DNA from: Primorskyibacter marinus
GTDB lineage: Bacteria; Pseudomonadota; Alphaproteobacteria; Rhodobacterales; Rhodobacteraceae
Reading direction: 5' to 3'
Assembly (NCBI RefSeq): GCF_003313245.1
Contig: NZ_QJSD01000001.1
Coordinates: forward strand, 124,001-188,000
DNA: 64,000 bases
Positions 18,865 through 28,088 of this stretch are shown here, piece after piece. Each line of letters begins with the position of its first letter. Position 1 is the stretch's first letter. Below the pieces are notes generated by a model. It was not told the DNA's origin and did no database searches. It worked only from the letters and a program-made list of their open reading frames with translations. A program made the translations under genes and the position numbers.

Positions 18865-19133
18865 AAGGGCATGTTGTGAAAGACGATATCTGGAAACGCG
18901 ATGAGATCGCATCGCCCTGCGTTAATCTTTGCGTCGTTCACCCCGAGGCGCGCCTTTGCACGGGCTGCCTGCGCAGTATCGACGAAATCACCCGCTGGTC
19001 GAAAATGCCGGCGGAAGAACGGCAGCAGATCATGGACACCCTGCCCGCCCGCCGGTCCACGCTGACCAAGCGCAGGGGCGGGCGTGCCGGACGGCTTGCG
19101 CGCAATGCCACCCCCCCATCGCAGGCAGACTGA
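18861..19133 (+). CDS. DUF1289 domain-containing protein
   Basis: The 90-residue protein carries the DUF1289 signature: four cysteines in the spacing C-x3-C-x8-C-x2-C (CVNLC...CTGC), followed by RSIDEITRWSKM. A small zinc or iron-sulfur site is likely. A GTG at 18861 overlaps the ruvX stop (GTGA) and is chosen as start; another GTG lies five codons later. The family is widespread in proteobacteria and has no assigned function. Confidence 0.85.
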   Translation: MKGHVVKDDIWKRDEIASPCVNLCVVHPEARLCTGCLRSIDEITRWSKMPAEERQQIMDTLPARRSTLTKRRGGRAGRLARNATPPSQAD

Positions 19134-19308
19134 GGCGCTTTTCCTCTGGTGGCGCGCAGGTCAGGAATCGCCGCGCAAACCGGAGGCGACAATGCGACGA
19201 AGCAGCGTTGCGGCCAGACGCACCGATCAGCCCGACTGATGTTCGAAAACACGGCGCGTTCACATAATCAAGGTTGTTCCTGCGCTGCCGCGCGTTTCGG
19301 ATCCGCGA

Positions 19309-20334
19309 TCACGCCGCCTGTGCGTCAAGCACGGCGCACAGCGCCTGTTCGATCAGCTCTGGCCCCGCCCCCGGCAGATGTGCCTGTTCCGACAGCACCC
19401 TTCGCCAGATACGCGCTCCGGGACGTCCCGAAAACAGTCCCAGCATGTGGCGTGTGACCTGTGCCAGTTTTCCGCCTGATGCGATATGATCGGCTGCATA
19501 GGGCATCATCTGGCGTGCTACTTGCACCGGATCGGAGTCTGGTCCACTCCCAAAGATCCGCCGATCAGCTTGCGTCAGGATCTCGGCCGGGGAATGATAG
19601 GCGCTCCGTCCGATCATCACCCCGTCAAAGCCCTGGTCAAGGAAAGCCTCGGCCTCATCCAGCGATCCGATTCCGCCATTCACCGACAGATGCAGCGCCG
19701 GAAACAGCCCCTTCATGCGCAACGGCAATGCGTAATCCAGCGGCGGCACGTCACGGTTCTGCTTCGGGCTGAGCCCCTGCAACCACGCCTTGCGCGCATG
19801 AATGGCAAAACGCTGCACACCGGCCGCCGAAACGCGTGCCAGAAACTCCGGCAACACGGCATCGGGATCCTGATCGTCCACGCCGATCCTGCATTTTACC
19901 GTCACTTCAACCGGGCTGGCCTCGATCATCGCGGCACAGCATTCCGCAACAAGGCCGGGATCTTTCATCAGCACCGCCCCGAACGTGCCCGATTGCACCC
20001 GGTCCGACGGGCAGCCGACATTGAGATTGATCTCATCATAGCCCGCAGCCGCCCCCAACCGGGCCGCCTCTGCCAGTTCCACCGGGTCCGAGCCGCCCAG
20101 CTGCAACGCCACCGGATGCTCTTCAGCGTTGAACGCCAGCAAATGTGTCGCCCCGCCCCGAACCAATGCCGGAGCTGTCACCATTTCAGTATACAGCAAC
20201 GTATGGCGGCTAAGCCGCCGATGCAGATAACGGCAATGACGGTCGGTCCAGTCCATCATGGGTGCCACGGACAGGCGGGCGGCGCGGATAACTTCCGATT
20301 TCCCTTGTTTTATTGGGTTTGCCTGCTCAGCCAT
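19309..20334 (-). CDS. dusA: tRNA-dihydrouridine(20/20a) synthase DusA
   Basis: The 341-residue FMN enzyme reduces uridine 20/20a in the D-loop of tRNAs using NADPH. It has the Dus TIM barrel with the N-terminal signature SVAPMMDWTDRHCRY, the catalytic cysteine in NLNVGCPSDRVQSG, and the FMN phosphate-binding segment SVNGGIGS...GVMIGRSAY. It converges with the ruvX group across a 175-base gap that holds no recognisable gene. Upstream, 271 bases without a gene separate it from an integrase remnant. Confidence 0.94.
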   Translation of the reverse strand: MAEQANPIKQGKSEVIRAARLSVAPMMDWTDRHCRYLHRRLSRHTLLYTEMVTAPALVRGGATHLLAFNAEEHPVALQLGGSDPVELAEAARLGAAAGYDEINLNVGCPSDRVQSGTFGAVLMKDPGLVAECCAAMIEASPVEVTVKCRIGVDDQDPDAVLPEFLARVSAAGVQRFAIHARKAWLQGLSPKQNRDVPPLDYALPLRMKGLFPALHLSVNGGIGSLDEAEAFLDQGFDGVMIGRSAYHSPAEILTQADRRIFGSGPDSDPVQVARQMMPYAADHIASGGKLAQVTRHMLGLFSGRPGARIWRRVLSEQAHLPGAGPELIEQALCAVLDAQAA

Positions 20335-20605
20335 CGGTTCCGTCTTTCTCTATTTGGGCCTGTTTGCCCCCGTTTTTGCCCATGGTGCAACAAAATGTTG
20401 CAACAAACCCGAAATGTTGCACCGCCGCGCTCGCGATCCTCCGCGCCGTTTTTTCAGCATGGAAACGGCCGCAAGCTCCCGCAGCGACACAGCCCAGGTC
20501 AACGCAACAGCGGTGAGTTATCGAACCTTGAACATGGATCCAACCGCCAAACGGTTCCTGAGCCGATTTCCCGGATATCGAAACGCACATCTGAGAAGAA
20601 ATCCC

Positions 20606-21004
20606 ATGGGAACCATTATAACGCGTGCAAAGAAGGACGGATCACAGAACTATACCGCTACCGCTCGAAAGAAGCAAAAGGGCAAAGTTGTCCTTACAGA
20701 GACCGACACATTCCCCAATGAGAGATCAGCAAAGCGCTGGATCAGACAACGCGAAAGTGAATTGAAGGCCAAAGGCGCTTTGACCAGAGCATTCCAAACA
20801 AAACGGCGCAAAATATGGTCCGATGTGATCGCCGATTATTGCGCCGCGTCTCCGAATGGATTTGGAAAGACGTAAACGACCCATCTTGCATATCTCCAGC
20901 GCCTTTATTTCGGACAAATCGTAGTCGAGGACACGGACGATCATACGTTCTTTCAGTTGGCAACAGACCTACGTCACGGGGACTTTATTGCGAAAAGATG
21001 TTGA
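20606..21004 (+). pseudogene. broken tyrosine integrase, N-terminal part
   Basis: An ATG at 20606 opens a sequence (MGTIITRAKKDGSQNYTATA) typical of the N-terminal arm-binding domain of phage and island tyrosine recombinases, including the RSAKRWIRQRESELKAKGAL segment. It is interrupted by a TAA at 20873-20875 after 89 codons. The same frame then continues for about 42 codons (THLAYLQRLYFGQIVVEDTD) to a second stop at 21002-21004. The core-binding and catalytic domains (R-H-R-Y) are absent. The DNA is less GC-rich than its neighbours, a sign of transfer. Further right the sequence becomes an IS21-family remnant. Confidence 0.75.
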
Positions 21005-21014
21005 ATTTCGCGCG

Positions 21015-21214
21015 ATCCATCATTGTGCCATCATCGAAGCGGGCAACACCTCATACCGGTTCACACAAGGCAAGCAACGCGGAAAAACATAAACCTCGCG
21101 CAAGCAAAGCCCCCAGGCGGACCCGCGACATGAGGGCGGCGCGCCGGGGGCTTTGCTCCACATAGGAGGAAATTTTATCGCTGAAACCGGGTCAGTTTTG
21201 AACCCTCATTGACA
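21015..21214 (+). mobile_element. 3' end of an IS21-family insertion sequence
   Basis: The frame 21015-21092 reads IHHCAIIEAGNTSYRFTQGK and then stops after 25 codons. It resembles the C-terminus of the IS21 helper ATPase IstB (a HHC-x-I-x-E-x-GN-x-SYRF tail). A perfect 12-bp hairpin follows (AGCAAAGCCCCC at 21103-21114 with its complement at 21146-21157). Last comes GGGTCAGTTTTGAACC...TTGACA (21190-21214), which fits the multiple-repeat ends of IS21 elements. IstA and most of IstB are missing. The element appears to have replaced the 3' part of the integrase gene. The next 220 bases to 21434 hold nothing I recognise. Confidence 0.65.
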
Positions 21215-21434
21215 TGCCACTATCTGCCGATTTGCCGCTTTTCAACGACGCAGCACAGAGCGAATAGCCACTAGAAAGAAACTTCTCTCCGGTGGGTGCC
21301 GGGTCCGGATCAGACGCAGATTTCGTTGCCTCTGCGAAACCTTCCATCGTCGTGACGTTGCCGGCAAATGACCTACACATGGACAGGCATGTCAAGCAGG
21401 GTCTGTCACCGGACGAGCCGCCCATTTGAACCCG

Positions 21435-22283
21435 TCAGATCAATCCGTATTGGTGGGCCTTGTTGCGCAGAAAAGGAAGACCGTTCTCCATCACTTCGGC
21501 TTCGCCGGACGCGACCGGTCGCCAGACGGACAGGCCGTTTGCGAGTTCGGGCGGCATGTTGATGAAACTTTCCATCGCCAAGCCCCCTTTGAAACCGATC
21601 GCGCGCAACGCACTGTAAATCTCGTCCCAGGCGATTGTTCCGGCCCCCGGCGTTCCCCGATCGGATTCCGACAGGTGGATGTAGCGCAGGTGGTCGCGCG
21701 CATCGATGATGCCTTGCGCGATGCCCTTTTCCTCGATGTTCATATGGTAGGTGTCGAGATGGACAAATATGTTATCCGCGCCGATGCGTTCGATCATCTC
21801 GACCGCTTGCCAGCCGGTATTGATCAGATGGGTCTCGTAGCGGTTGACCGGCTCGATCCCGAACAACAGGCCCAGTGACTTTGCATGTCGCGTCGCGCGG
21901 GTCATGGCATCGGCGACGTTATCCAGTTCGGCTTGCGTCGGCGGCTGGCCCGACCGTTCGCCAATGCCGCCATAGACAACGCCAGACAATGCCTCTGCCC
22001 CGATCGCCGCACATTTATCCAGTGCCACGGTCAGAAAATCGACCGCGCCATCGGGGTTATGCGAGGCCCATACCTCTTGCGGCAGGCCCAGCGAACAGAC
22101 CGCGCGCATCTGTGCCGCCTCCAGCATCTGACGGCTATGCGCGGCATCAACACTTGGCGGATCAAGCAGCGCAATTTCAAGGAAATCCATGCCATAGGAT
22201 TTCGCCTTGGTGACAGCCCTCTCGCAGCCCGCCCGATCCCATGTCATGGTCCACATGCTTGTATGAACGCCGAAGCCTTCCAT
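21435..22283 (-). CDS. ketose 3-epimerase family protein (D-tagatose/D-psicose 3-epimerase-like)
   Basis: The 282-residue TIM-barrel protein belongs to the AP-endonuclease-2-like sugar isomerase family. The metal-binding residues of D-tagatose 3-epimerase are found as Glu144, Asp177, His203 and Glu238. Their spacing (33, 26, 35) equals that of the Pseudomonas cichorii enzyme (152, 185, 211, 246, from memory), and the substrate-binding Glu150, His180 and Arg209 also match. It should therefore epimerise a free ketose at C3 rather than act on a phosphate. It follows the SorC regulator by one base and is divergent from the importer and kinase genes, so it probably prepares the imported sugar. The ATG at 22281-22283 fits the family. 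Confidence 0.85.
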   Translation of the reverse strand: MEGFGVHTSMWTMTWDRAGCERAVTKAKSYGMDFLEIALLDPPSVDAAHSRQMLEAAQMRAVCSLGLPQEVWASHNPDGAVDFLTVALDKCAAIGAEALSGVVYGGIGERSGQPPTQAELDNVADAMTRATRHAKSLGLLFGIEPVNRYETHLINTGWQAVEMIERIGADNIFVHLDTYHMNIEEKGIAQGIIDARDHLRYIHLSESDRGTPGAGTIAWDEIYSALRAIGFKGGLAMESFINMPPELANGLSVWRPVASGEAEVMENGLPFLRNKAHQYGLI

Positions 22284-22284
22284 A

Positions 22285-23259
22285 TTATCCCCCCAGATCC
22301 TTTCTGGCCTGCACAAGCGCAACGGCAAGCCCTTCATCAATCATCAGTTTCTTGACGAACCCGGCACGCAGGACGGCCAGTGTCGAGGCCAGCTTGCCAA
22401 TGCCCGCGGCCAGCAACACCGTGTCCATCTGCGCCATATCAGCAGGTTGTACGCAGGGCGTACAGCGGTTCAGTTCTATATCTGCAACCGTGCCGTCGGC
22501 CCGGTAAAAGACACCGCAACAATCGCCGACGACCTGTGCGTCAAGCAGTTGCTGGATTTGATCGGCAGTGAAGATATCGCTGTCAAACAGGATGGCACCT
22601 TCGCGGCATTCGCCAACGCTCATCAGCGCGTGATCGGCCTTGCGGGCGACATCCATCGCTTCGCGGACAAGACGCTGTGACATGATCCCCTCACAGGCAA
22701 CTGCACTGTCCGTCACAAACGGCGCGGGCAGCAGGATCGCGCGCCCTCCGGTCTGGGCCGCCAGCCTGACGCAGACATCACCGGGTGCCGTATGCGAGGC
22801 ATAGGTCACCGATCCCATCAGCGACACGAAGGTCAGGCCCGTATTGCGCACACCTGTCAGATTGTCCGCCATGGCAGACAGCGTGCGCCCCCATCCCAGC
22901 CCGACCGTGGCCTGACTGTCGGCCCCGGCGATCCGGGCAAGATAGCCGCTTGCAAGGATCGCAACCGCGTGGCGTGACATGACGTCATCATCGGTCGCAG
23001 CGCCGGTGGGCGCGACCTGCACCTCTTGCAGGCCAAACCCGTCAACCAGTTGATCGGCCAGCGCCAATGTGCGCGAGGTCCGATGCTCGACCGTGATACG
23101 CACCAGCCCCTGTTCGCGCGCGTCGGCCAGCATACGCAGCACCTTGAAGCGCGAAATGCCCAGCCGTTTACTGACCTCCTGTTGGCTGAGGTTGCCGACA
23201 TAATACAGCCACGCAGCCTGTGCTATATCGTCATCAGCCTGGCGTTTCTGCATCATCAT
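22285..23259 (-). CDS. SorC-family sugar-binding transcriptional regulator (cassette 1)
   Basis: The 324-residue protein has an N-terminal helix-turn-helix (AWLYYVGNLSQQEVSKRLGISRFKVLRML) and a C-terminal SorC/DeoR-type sugar-phosphate-binding domain with the GWGRTLSAM, GSV and LLAAGIGK segments. SorC proteins usually repress until a phosphorylated sugar binds. It is divergent from the ABC-dhaKL operon and just ahead of the epimerase gene, so it most likely controls both. The frame is open further upstream, but only the part after the triple ATG at 23251-23259 has family similarity. Confidence 0.88.
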   Translation of the reverse strand: MMMQKRQADDDIAQAAWLYYVGNLSQQEVSKRLGISRFKVLRMLADAREQGLVRITVEHRTSRTLALADQLVDGFGLQEVQVAPTGAATDDDVMSRHAVAILASGYLARIAGADSQATVGLGWGRTLSAMADNLTGVRNTGLTFVSLMGSVTYASHTAPGDVCVRLAAQTGGRAILLPAPFVTDSAVACEGIMSQRLVREAMDVARKADHALMSVGECREGAILFDSDIFTADQIQQLLDAQVVGDCCGVFYRADGTVADIELNRCTPCVQPADMAQMDTVLLAAGIGKLASTLAVLRAGFVKKLMIDEGLAVALVQARKDLGG

Positions 23260-23300
23260 CGCGCGCCCGAGACTCCTTGGATTTCCAACGACAAAATGGC

Positions 23301-23350
23301 TTGACCGACGAAATGATGCTAATATAGTCACAAACGTGCAGTCAATGCAC
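23301..23350 (+). promoter_or_regulatory. putative promoter and operator of the cassette 1 importer operon
   Basis: TTGACC (23301-23306) and TATAGT (23323-23328) lie 16 bases apart, a good sigma-70 pair. Eight bases further, GTGCA and TGCAC (23336-23350) form an inverted repeat around the expected start of transcription, where a SorC repressor could bind. The assignment is by inspection only. Confidence 0.4.
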
Positions 23351-23487
23351 AAGTGTTGAAAGCGCGCCGGGCCTAGCGGCTGCGGCCCTTTCGTCGGAGG
23401 TTCGAAGTAACACATTCTGCTTGGGTCGATGAGTTTCCTCGTGGTCCAGGTCAATGACCCGCAAAAGGCGGGCATAGGGAGAGAGAC

Positions 23488-24477
23488 ATGAAGACCAAGA
23501 TCAAACTGCTTGCCAGTGCTGCGCTTGTATCGACCGCCTTTCTGGGCACTCAGGCAACCGCAGACAGTCACTCCGCGAACATTGCCACCGTGGTCAAGAT
23601 CGCGGGTATCCAATGGTTCAACCGCATGGAAGAAGGCGTGAACAAGTTCGCGGAAGACACCGGCATGAACGCGTTTCAGGTTGGCCCCGCGCAGGCCGAT
23701 CCACAGCAGCAGGTTGCGCTGATCGAAGACATGATCGCCCAGGGTGTTGACGCGCTGGCCGTTGTTCCGATGTCCCCCGAAGCGCTGGAGCCGGTGCTTG
23801 GCCGCGCCATGGAAGCAGGCATCGCCGTGGTCACACATGAGGCGGCGGCACAGGAAAACACCACCTACGACCTTGAGGCCTTCGTGAACGAGGATTTCGG
23901 CGCGAACCTGATGGAACAGCTTGCCACCTGCATGGGCGGTGAAGGCGAATATGCCGTCTTCGTCGGCTCGCTGACATCGCAGACGCACAACCAGTGGGTG
24001 GATGGTGCAATCGCCCATCAGGAAGCCAACTATCCCGACATGACGCTGGTCGGTGACAAGAACGAAACATTCGACGATGCCGAGCAAGCCTATACCAAGG
24101 CGCAAGAGGTTCTGCGCGCCTTCCCGGACATCAAGGGAATGCAGGGATCGGCCTCGACCGACGTGGCGGGTATTGGCCGCGCCATTGAAGAACGCGGGAT
24201 GGAGGACGACACCTGCATTTTCGGCACCTCGCTACCGTCGATCGCCGGTCAGTATCTTGAAACCGGCGCGGTGGACGGCATCGGGTTCTGGGATCCGGCG
24301 GTTGCAGGCGAAGCGATGAACAAGATCGCGGTCATGCTGCTGAACGGTGAAGAAGTCACCGACGGCATGGACCTTGGCCTGACTGGCTATGAGAATGTGA
24401 AACTCGATGGCAAGGTCATTTTCGGCCAGGCCTGGGTGAACGTGAACAAGGAAAACATGAGCGAATATCCGTTCTGA
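23488..24477 (+). CDS. sugar ABC transporter substrate-binding protein (LsrB/RbsB-like)
   Basis: The 329-residue periplasmic protein has a signal peptide to about residue 25 and the Peripla_BP_4 fold. The segments [32 protein letters not shown] and GVDALAV are typical of the LsrB/rhamnose/ribose group. It delivers its ligand to the permeases encoded downstream. A hairpin with a T-tract follows the gene, so its message is probably made in excess over the rest of the operon. The ligand is unknown. The neighbouring ketose 3-epimerase and DhaKL-type kinase point to a short ketose or a sugar converted to one. Confidence 0.9.
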   Translation: MKTKIKLLASAALVSTAFLGTQATADSHSANIATVVKIAGIQWFNRMEEGVNKFAEDTGMNAFQVGPAQADPQQQVALIEDMIAQGVDALAVVPMSPEALEPVLGRAMEAGIAVVTHEAAAQENTTYDLEAFVNEDFGANLMEQLATCMGGEGEYAVFVGSLTSQTHNQWVDGAIAHQEANYPDMTLVGDKNETFDDAEQAYTKAQEVLRAFPDIKGMQGSASTDVAGIGRAIEERGMEDDTCIFGTSLPSIAGQYLETGAVDGIGFWDPAVAGEAMNKIAVMLLNGEEVTDGMDLGLTGYENVKLDGKVIFGQAWVNVNKENMSEYPF

Positions 24478-24490
24478 TCCTGTCGCATCC

Positions 24491-24520
24491 GGGGGCGGCT
24501 TGCGGGCCGTCCCCATTTTT
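24491..24520 (+). terminator. hairpin with T-tract after the binding-protein gene (attenuator)
   Basis: A nine-bp stem with one G-T pair (GGGGGCGGC with GCCGTCCCC), a six-base loop and the tail ATTTTT lie between the binding-protein and ATPase genes. In a single operon this would act as a partial terminator that keeps binding-protein mRNA high. Confidence 0.7.
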
Positions 24521-24549
24521 CAACTACACTCAAATCAAGTTGGTTGTTC

Positions 24550-26046
24550 ATGTCCTCAGACCATGACACCGCGTTTATCGACCTGCGAGCGATCACCAAA
24601 CGCTACGCCGGTGTGACAGCGCTCGACTCTGTTGATTTCACCGTCCAGCCCGGCGAAGCGGTCTGTCTGGCAGGTGAAAACGGGTCCGGAAAATCGACCC
24701 TCATCAAGATCATCTCGGGCGTGGAACCTGCCACCGAAGGCACGATCCGCATCGCTGGTCAGGATCATCCGACTCTCAATCCGCGCATATCGGCTGCGGC
24801 TGGCGTGATGGTGATCTTTCAGGATTTCTCCTTGTTCCCGAACCTCAGCGTGGCCGAAAACATTGCCTTTGCCACCCAGCTTTCGACCCATCAGCGGTTC
24901 TTCAGATCCCGTTCCGCGCGCAAGATTGCCGGCGACGCGCTGGACCGGATCGGGGTCCAGATCGACCTGGATGCACGGGTAGAGTCCCTGCCCGTCGCGC
25001 AAAAACAGTTGGTCGCGATTTGCCGCGCATTGGCATCCAAGGCGCAGTTGATCATCATGGACGAACCCACCACGGCCCTCACCGACAAAGAAGTTCGCCG
25101 CCTTCAGGGCATCATCCGGATGCTCAAGGAAGAAGGCGTCGCGGTGATTTTCGTCAGCCACAAATTGGCCGAAGTGCTTGACGTGTCGGAAAAGGTGGTG
25201 GTGCTGCGCAACGGCAAGAAGGTTGCCGAAGGGCCGGCATCCGATTTTGACACGCAATCGCTGACCTATCACATGACGGGCCGCGACGTGCCCGAAATGC
25301 CGCCCAGCGACGTGACCGCCGGGGCACAGACCTTGATGCAGGTTCAGGGGCTGACCAAGGCAGGGTCGTTCGCGGACATAGATTTCGAACTCAAGACCGG
25401 CGAAGTGCTGGGCATCACCGGGCTGTTGGGATGTGGGCGCACCTCTGTCGCCAAGGCGCTGTTCGGTCTGGTATCGCCGGACGCGGGCAGCATCACGGTC
25501 GATGGCAAGCAGGTGCCTCTGGGCGACCCGCAGGCGGCGTCACTGGCGCGGATCGGCTATGTCCCCGAGGACCGCCTGACCGAAGGGCTGTTTCTCAGCC
25601 AGTCCATTCTGCGCAACGTCGCTGTCGGGCGTCTGGATGCACATTCCAGTGCCGGATTCCTCAATATGCAGGGTCTGACCGAGGAGGCGTCGGAGTGGCT
25701 CCGTCGGCTCAAGGTCAAGGCACCGGATGTCGAAGCCCCGGTAAAATCCCTGTCTGGCGGCAACCAGCAGCGGGTCGCGCTGGCACGGTGGCTGTCGCGC
25801 ACGCCCCGTGTACTGGTCCTGAACGGCCCCAGCGTCGGCGTCGATGTCGGATCGAAGGCCGATATACACGGCATCATCCGCGATCTGGCAAGTCAGGGGA
25901 TCGGGATCATCGTGATCTCGGACGACCTGCCTGAATTGCTGGCCACCTGTCACCGCATCCTGGTGATGCGCGACGGCCGTATTATCGACGCGCTGGACGG
26001 AAAATCAGTGACCGAAGACGACCTAGCCCAGAGGCTTGCCTCATGA
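24550..26046 (+). CDS. sugar ABC transporter ATP-binding protein, two ABC domains
   Basis: The 498-residue protein is an RbsA/LsrA-type double ATPase that powers sugar import. The N-terminal domain has Walker A GENGSGKST and Walker B LIIMDEPTTAL. The C-terminal domain has a degenerate Walker A (GLLGCGRTS), the signature LSGGNQQRV, and LNGPSVGVDVGSK where Walker B LDEP is expected. The second site has therefore lost the acidic catalytic pair and probably binds but does not hydrolyse ATP, as in other members of this subfamily. The ATG at 24550 is chosen over a TTG two codons earlier. It overlaps the first permease gene by four bases. Confidence 0.92.
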   Translation: MSSDHDTAFIDLRAITKRYAGVTALDSVDFTVQPGEAVCLAGENGSGKSTLIKIISGVEPATEGTIRIAGQDHPTLNPRISAAAGVMVIFQDFSLFPNLSVAENIAFATQLSTHQRFFRSRSARKIAGDALDRIGVQIDLDARVESLPVAQKQLVAICRALASKAQLIIMDEPTTALTDKEVRRLQGIIRMLKEEGVAVIFVSHKLAEVLDVSEKVVVLRNGKKVAEGPASDFDTQSLTYHMTGRDVPEMPPSDVTAGAQTLMQVQGLTKAGSFADIDFELKTGEVLGITGLLGCGRTSVAKALFGLVSPDAGSITVDGKQVPLGDPQAASLARIGYVPEDRLTEGLFLSQSILRNVAVGRLDAHSSAGFLNMQGLTEEASEWLRRLKVKAPDVEAPVKSLSGGNQQRVALARWLSRTPRVLVLNGPSVGVDVGSKADIHGIIRDLASQGIGIIVISDDLPELLATCHRILVMRDGRIIDALDGKSVTEDDLAQRLAS

Positions 26047-27044
26047 CCAACCTGCTTCCCAAGGATTTCTGGAGCCGCAATGAAACGCTGGTCGCCGGCG
26101 TGATCATACTGTTCTGCATTCTCGCCACGCTGTCGGATCCGCGCTTCTTCAGCATCACGACCGTGTCGGACCTGCTGCGCGCCTCCATCGTGATCGGCAT
26201 TCTGGCCGTGGGTGCGATGCTGGTGCTGGTCTCCGGCGGCATCGACGTCAGTTTCACCGCGGTCGCCGTTGTCGCGATGTATTCGTCAACCGTACTGGCG
26301 CTGGCCATCTGGCCAAACATACCTTGGCCAATGATCTTCGTGATCTCTGTCATAATCGGTGCGGGATTGGGGGCGATCAACGGGTTTTTCATCGCCTTTC
26401 TGGGCCTTCCCACCCTGATCGTCACGCTTGGCACATTGTCGATCTTTCGAGGCTTTCTGCTGACCTTCATCGGCTCGCAACGGATTTCGAACCTGCCGCC
26501 TTCGATGCGCGATTTTTCACGCGGCGTCCTTGCGCGGGGCACGACCGAGGCGGGGAATTTCTACTCGATCCCTTGGGCGGTGCTTGCGCTTGTGTTCGTG
26601 ATCGTCCTGACCTGGTTCATCCTGCGCAAGACCATGTTGGGCCGGTCGATCTATGCCATCGGCGGATCGGTCGAAAGCGCGCGGCGGATCGGCATCAACG
26701 TCAAATGGACCCAGTTCTTTGTCTATGTCTATGTGGGCGCGCTTGCGGGGCTTGCGGGCATCATTCACGGGGCGGTCGGGCGCATGGCCGATCCGTTCTC
26801 GCTGGTCGGGCTGGAACTGTCGGTGATCGCTGCCGTGGTTCTGGGCGGGGCGCGATTGATCGGAGGCTACGGCACGCTGACCGGAACGATGCTGGGCGTG
26901 GCCCTGATCGTCATCGTCCAGAACAGCCTGATCGTGGTCGGCATTCCGACCACATGGCAATCCGTCACAATCGGCATCCTGATCTTGCTTGGCACTGGCA
27001 TTCCCGCCTATCGCGCCAAGCGGACCGCCGCACAGGCAGGATGA
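26043..27044 (+). CDS. sugar ABC transporter permease 1 (cassette 1)
   Basis: The 333-residue membrane protein belongs to the RbsC/LsrC branch (BPD_transp_2) with about nine or ten hydrophobic spans. The conserved GAMLVLVSGGIDVSFTAVAV segment lies in the first third and GGARLIGGYGTLTGTMLG near the end. It forms the membrane channel with the second permease. It overlaps the ATPase gene (ATGA) and precedes the next permease by seven bases. Confidence 0.92.
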   Translation: MTNLLPKDFWSRNETLVAGVIILFCILATLSDPRFFSITTVSDLLRASIVIGILAVGAMLVLVSGGIDVSFTAVAVVAMYSSTVLALAIWPNIPWPMIFVISVIIGAGLGAINGFFIAFLGLPTLIVTLGTLSIFRGFLLTFIGSQRISNLPPSMRDFSRGVLARGTTEAGNFYSIPWAVLALVFVIVLTWFILRKTMLGRSIYAIGGSVESARRIGINVKWTQFFVYVYVGALAGLAGIIHGAVGRMADPFSLVGLELSVIAAVVLGGARLIGGYGTLTGTMLGVALIVIVQNSLIVVGIPTTWQSVTIGILILLGTGIPAYRAKRTAAQAG

Positions 27045-27051
27045 GGGTATC

Positions 27052-28062
27052 ATGTCTACACACACATCCATGAAAGACGTCACCGCCGCCCCGGAATTCC
27101 GGTTGCTGGTGATCGCGGTCTTTGTCTTTGGCCTGATGTCCGTCCTGTCGCCGGACCGCTTCCTGTCGGCGCAGAACCTGACCTCCATGGCGTTTCAGTT
27201 TCCGGAATTTGCAATTCTGGCGCTGGCCATGACGATTGCCATGATGACCGGCGGGATCGACCTGTCGGTTGTGGGGGTCGCCAACCTGTCGGCGGTGGTG
27301 GCAGCGCTTATCCTGACGCAATTCTCGGATGCCGAGATGCCTGCCTCGCAATCGGCACTCTGGCTTGTCATCGCCGTCACGGCGGCGCTGTGTGTCGGGG
27401 CCATTGCCGGGTTGATCAACGGATCGCTGGTGGCGTTCTTTGGCCTGCCGCCCATTCTTGCCACTGTGGGATCGGGTCTGGTCTTTACCGGCTTTGCCGT
27501 TGCCATGACCGGCGGCAGCGCGGTGATGGGATTTCCGGGCACCGTCGCGCTGATCGGAAACGCGACGCTTCTGGGCGTTCCGGTGCCGCTGGTCCTGTTT
27601 GTCCTTTTGGCCGTCCTGCTGCACCTGATCCTGACACGAACTGCCTTCGGTCTGCGGGTGACAATGTACGGGGCCAACCCGATGGCCGCGCTTTATGCCG
27701 CCATTGATGTCAACCGGGTGCTGCTCAAGGTCTACATGATCGCAGGGGTGTTTTCGTCCATTGCGGGTCTCATCGTGATGAGCCGCGCCAATTCGGCCAA
27801 GGCCGATTACGGGTCGTCCTACCTGCTTCTGTCGGTGCTGATCGCCGTATTGGGCGGGGTGAACCCTTACGGCGGCTACGGGCGCGTGATCGGGGTCGTC
27901 CTGGCGGTGCTGTCGATGCAATTCCTGTCCAGCGGCCTGAATATGCTTCAGGTCTCCAACTTCGCGCGAGAACTGATCTGGGGGGCACTGCTGATCCTGG
28001 TCATGGTCATCAACACCCACGCCCTCACCGCCCTACGCGGCAGCCTGAAACCTTCGAAATAA
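27052..28062 (+). CDS. sugar ABC transporter permease 2 (cassette 1)
   Basis: The 336-residue polytopic permease of the same RbsC/LsrC family has the AMTIAMMTGGIDLSVVGVAN and LGGVNPYGGYGRVIGVVL motifs. Two different permease genes, as in the Lsr autoinducer-2 and rhamnose systems, suggest a heterodimeric channel. The frame extends upstream into the first permease gene, but the ATG at 27052 gives a normal N-terminus. The kinase genes follow after 26 bases. Confidence 0.92.
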   Translation: MSTHTSMKDVTAAPEFRLLVIAVFVFGLMSVLSPDRFLSAQNLTSMAFQFPEFAILALAMTIAMMTGGIDLSVVGVANLSAVVAALILTQFSDAEMPASQSALWLVIAVTAALCVGAIAGLINGSLVAFFGLPPILATVGSGLVFTGFAVAMTGGSAVMGFPGTVALIGNATLLGVPVPLVLFVLLAVLLHLILTRTAFGLRVTMYGANPMAALYAAIDVNRVLLKVYMIAGVFSSIAGLIVMSRANSAKADYGSSYLLLSVLIAVLGGVNPYGGYGRVIGVVLAVLSMQFLSSGLNMLQVSNFARELIWGALLILVMVINTHALTALRGSLKPSK

Positions 28063-28088
28063 ACATCCATCCCGAGCGGGAGGAGGAC

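Noticed and set aside
21192-21425. A 77-codon minus-strand frame between the IS21 remnant and the epimerase gene
   Set aside because: It begins inside non-homologous sequence, ends within the IS end and shows no family similarity.
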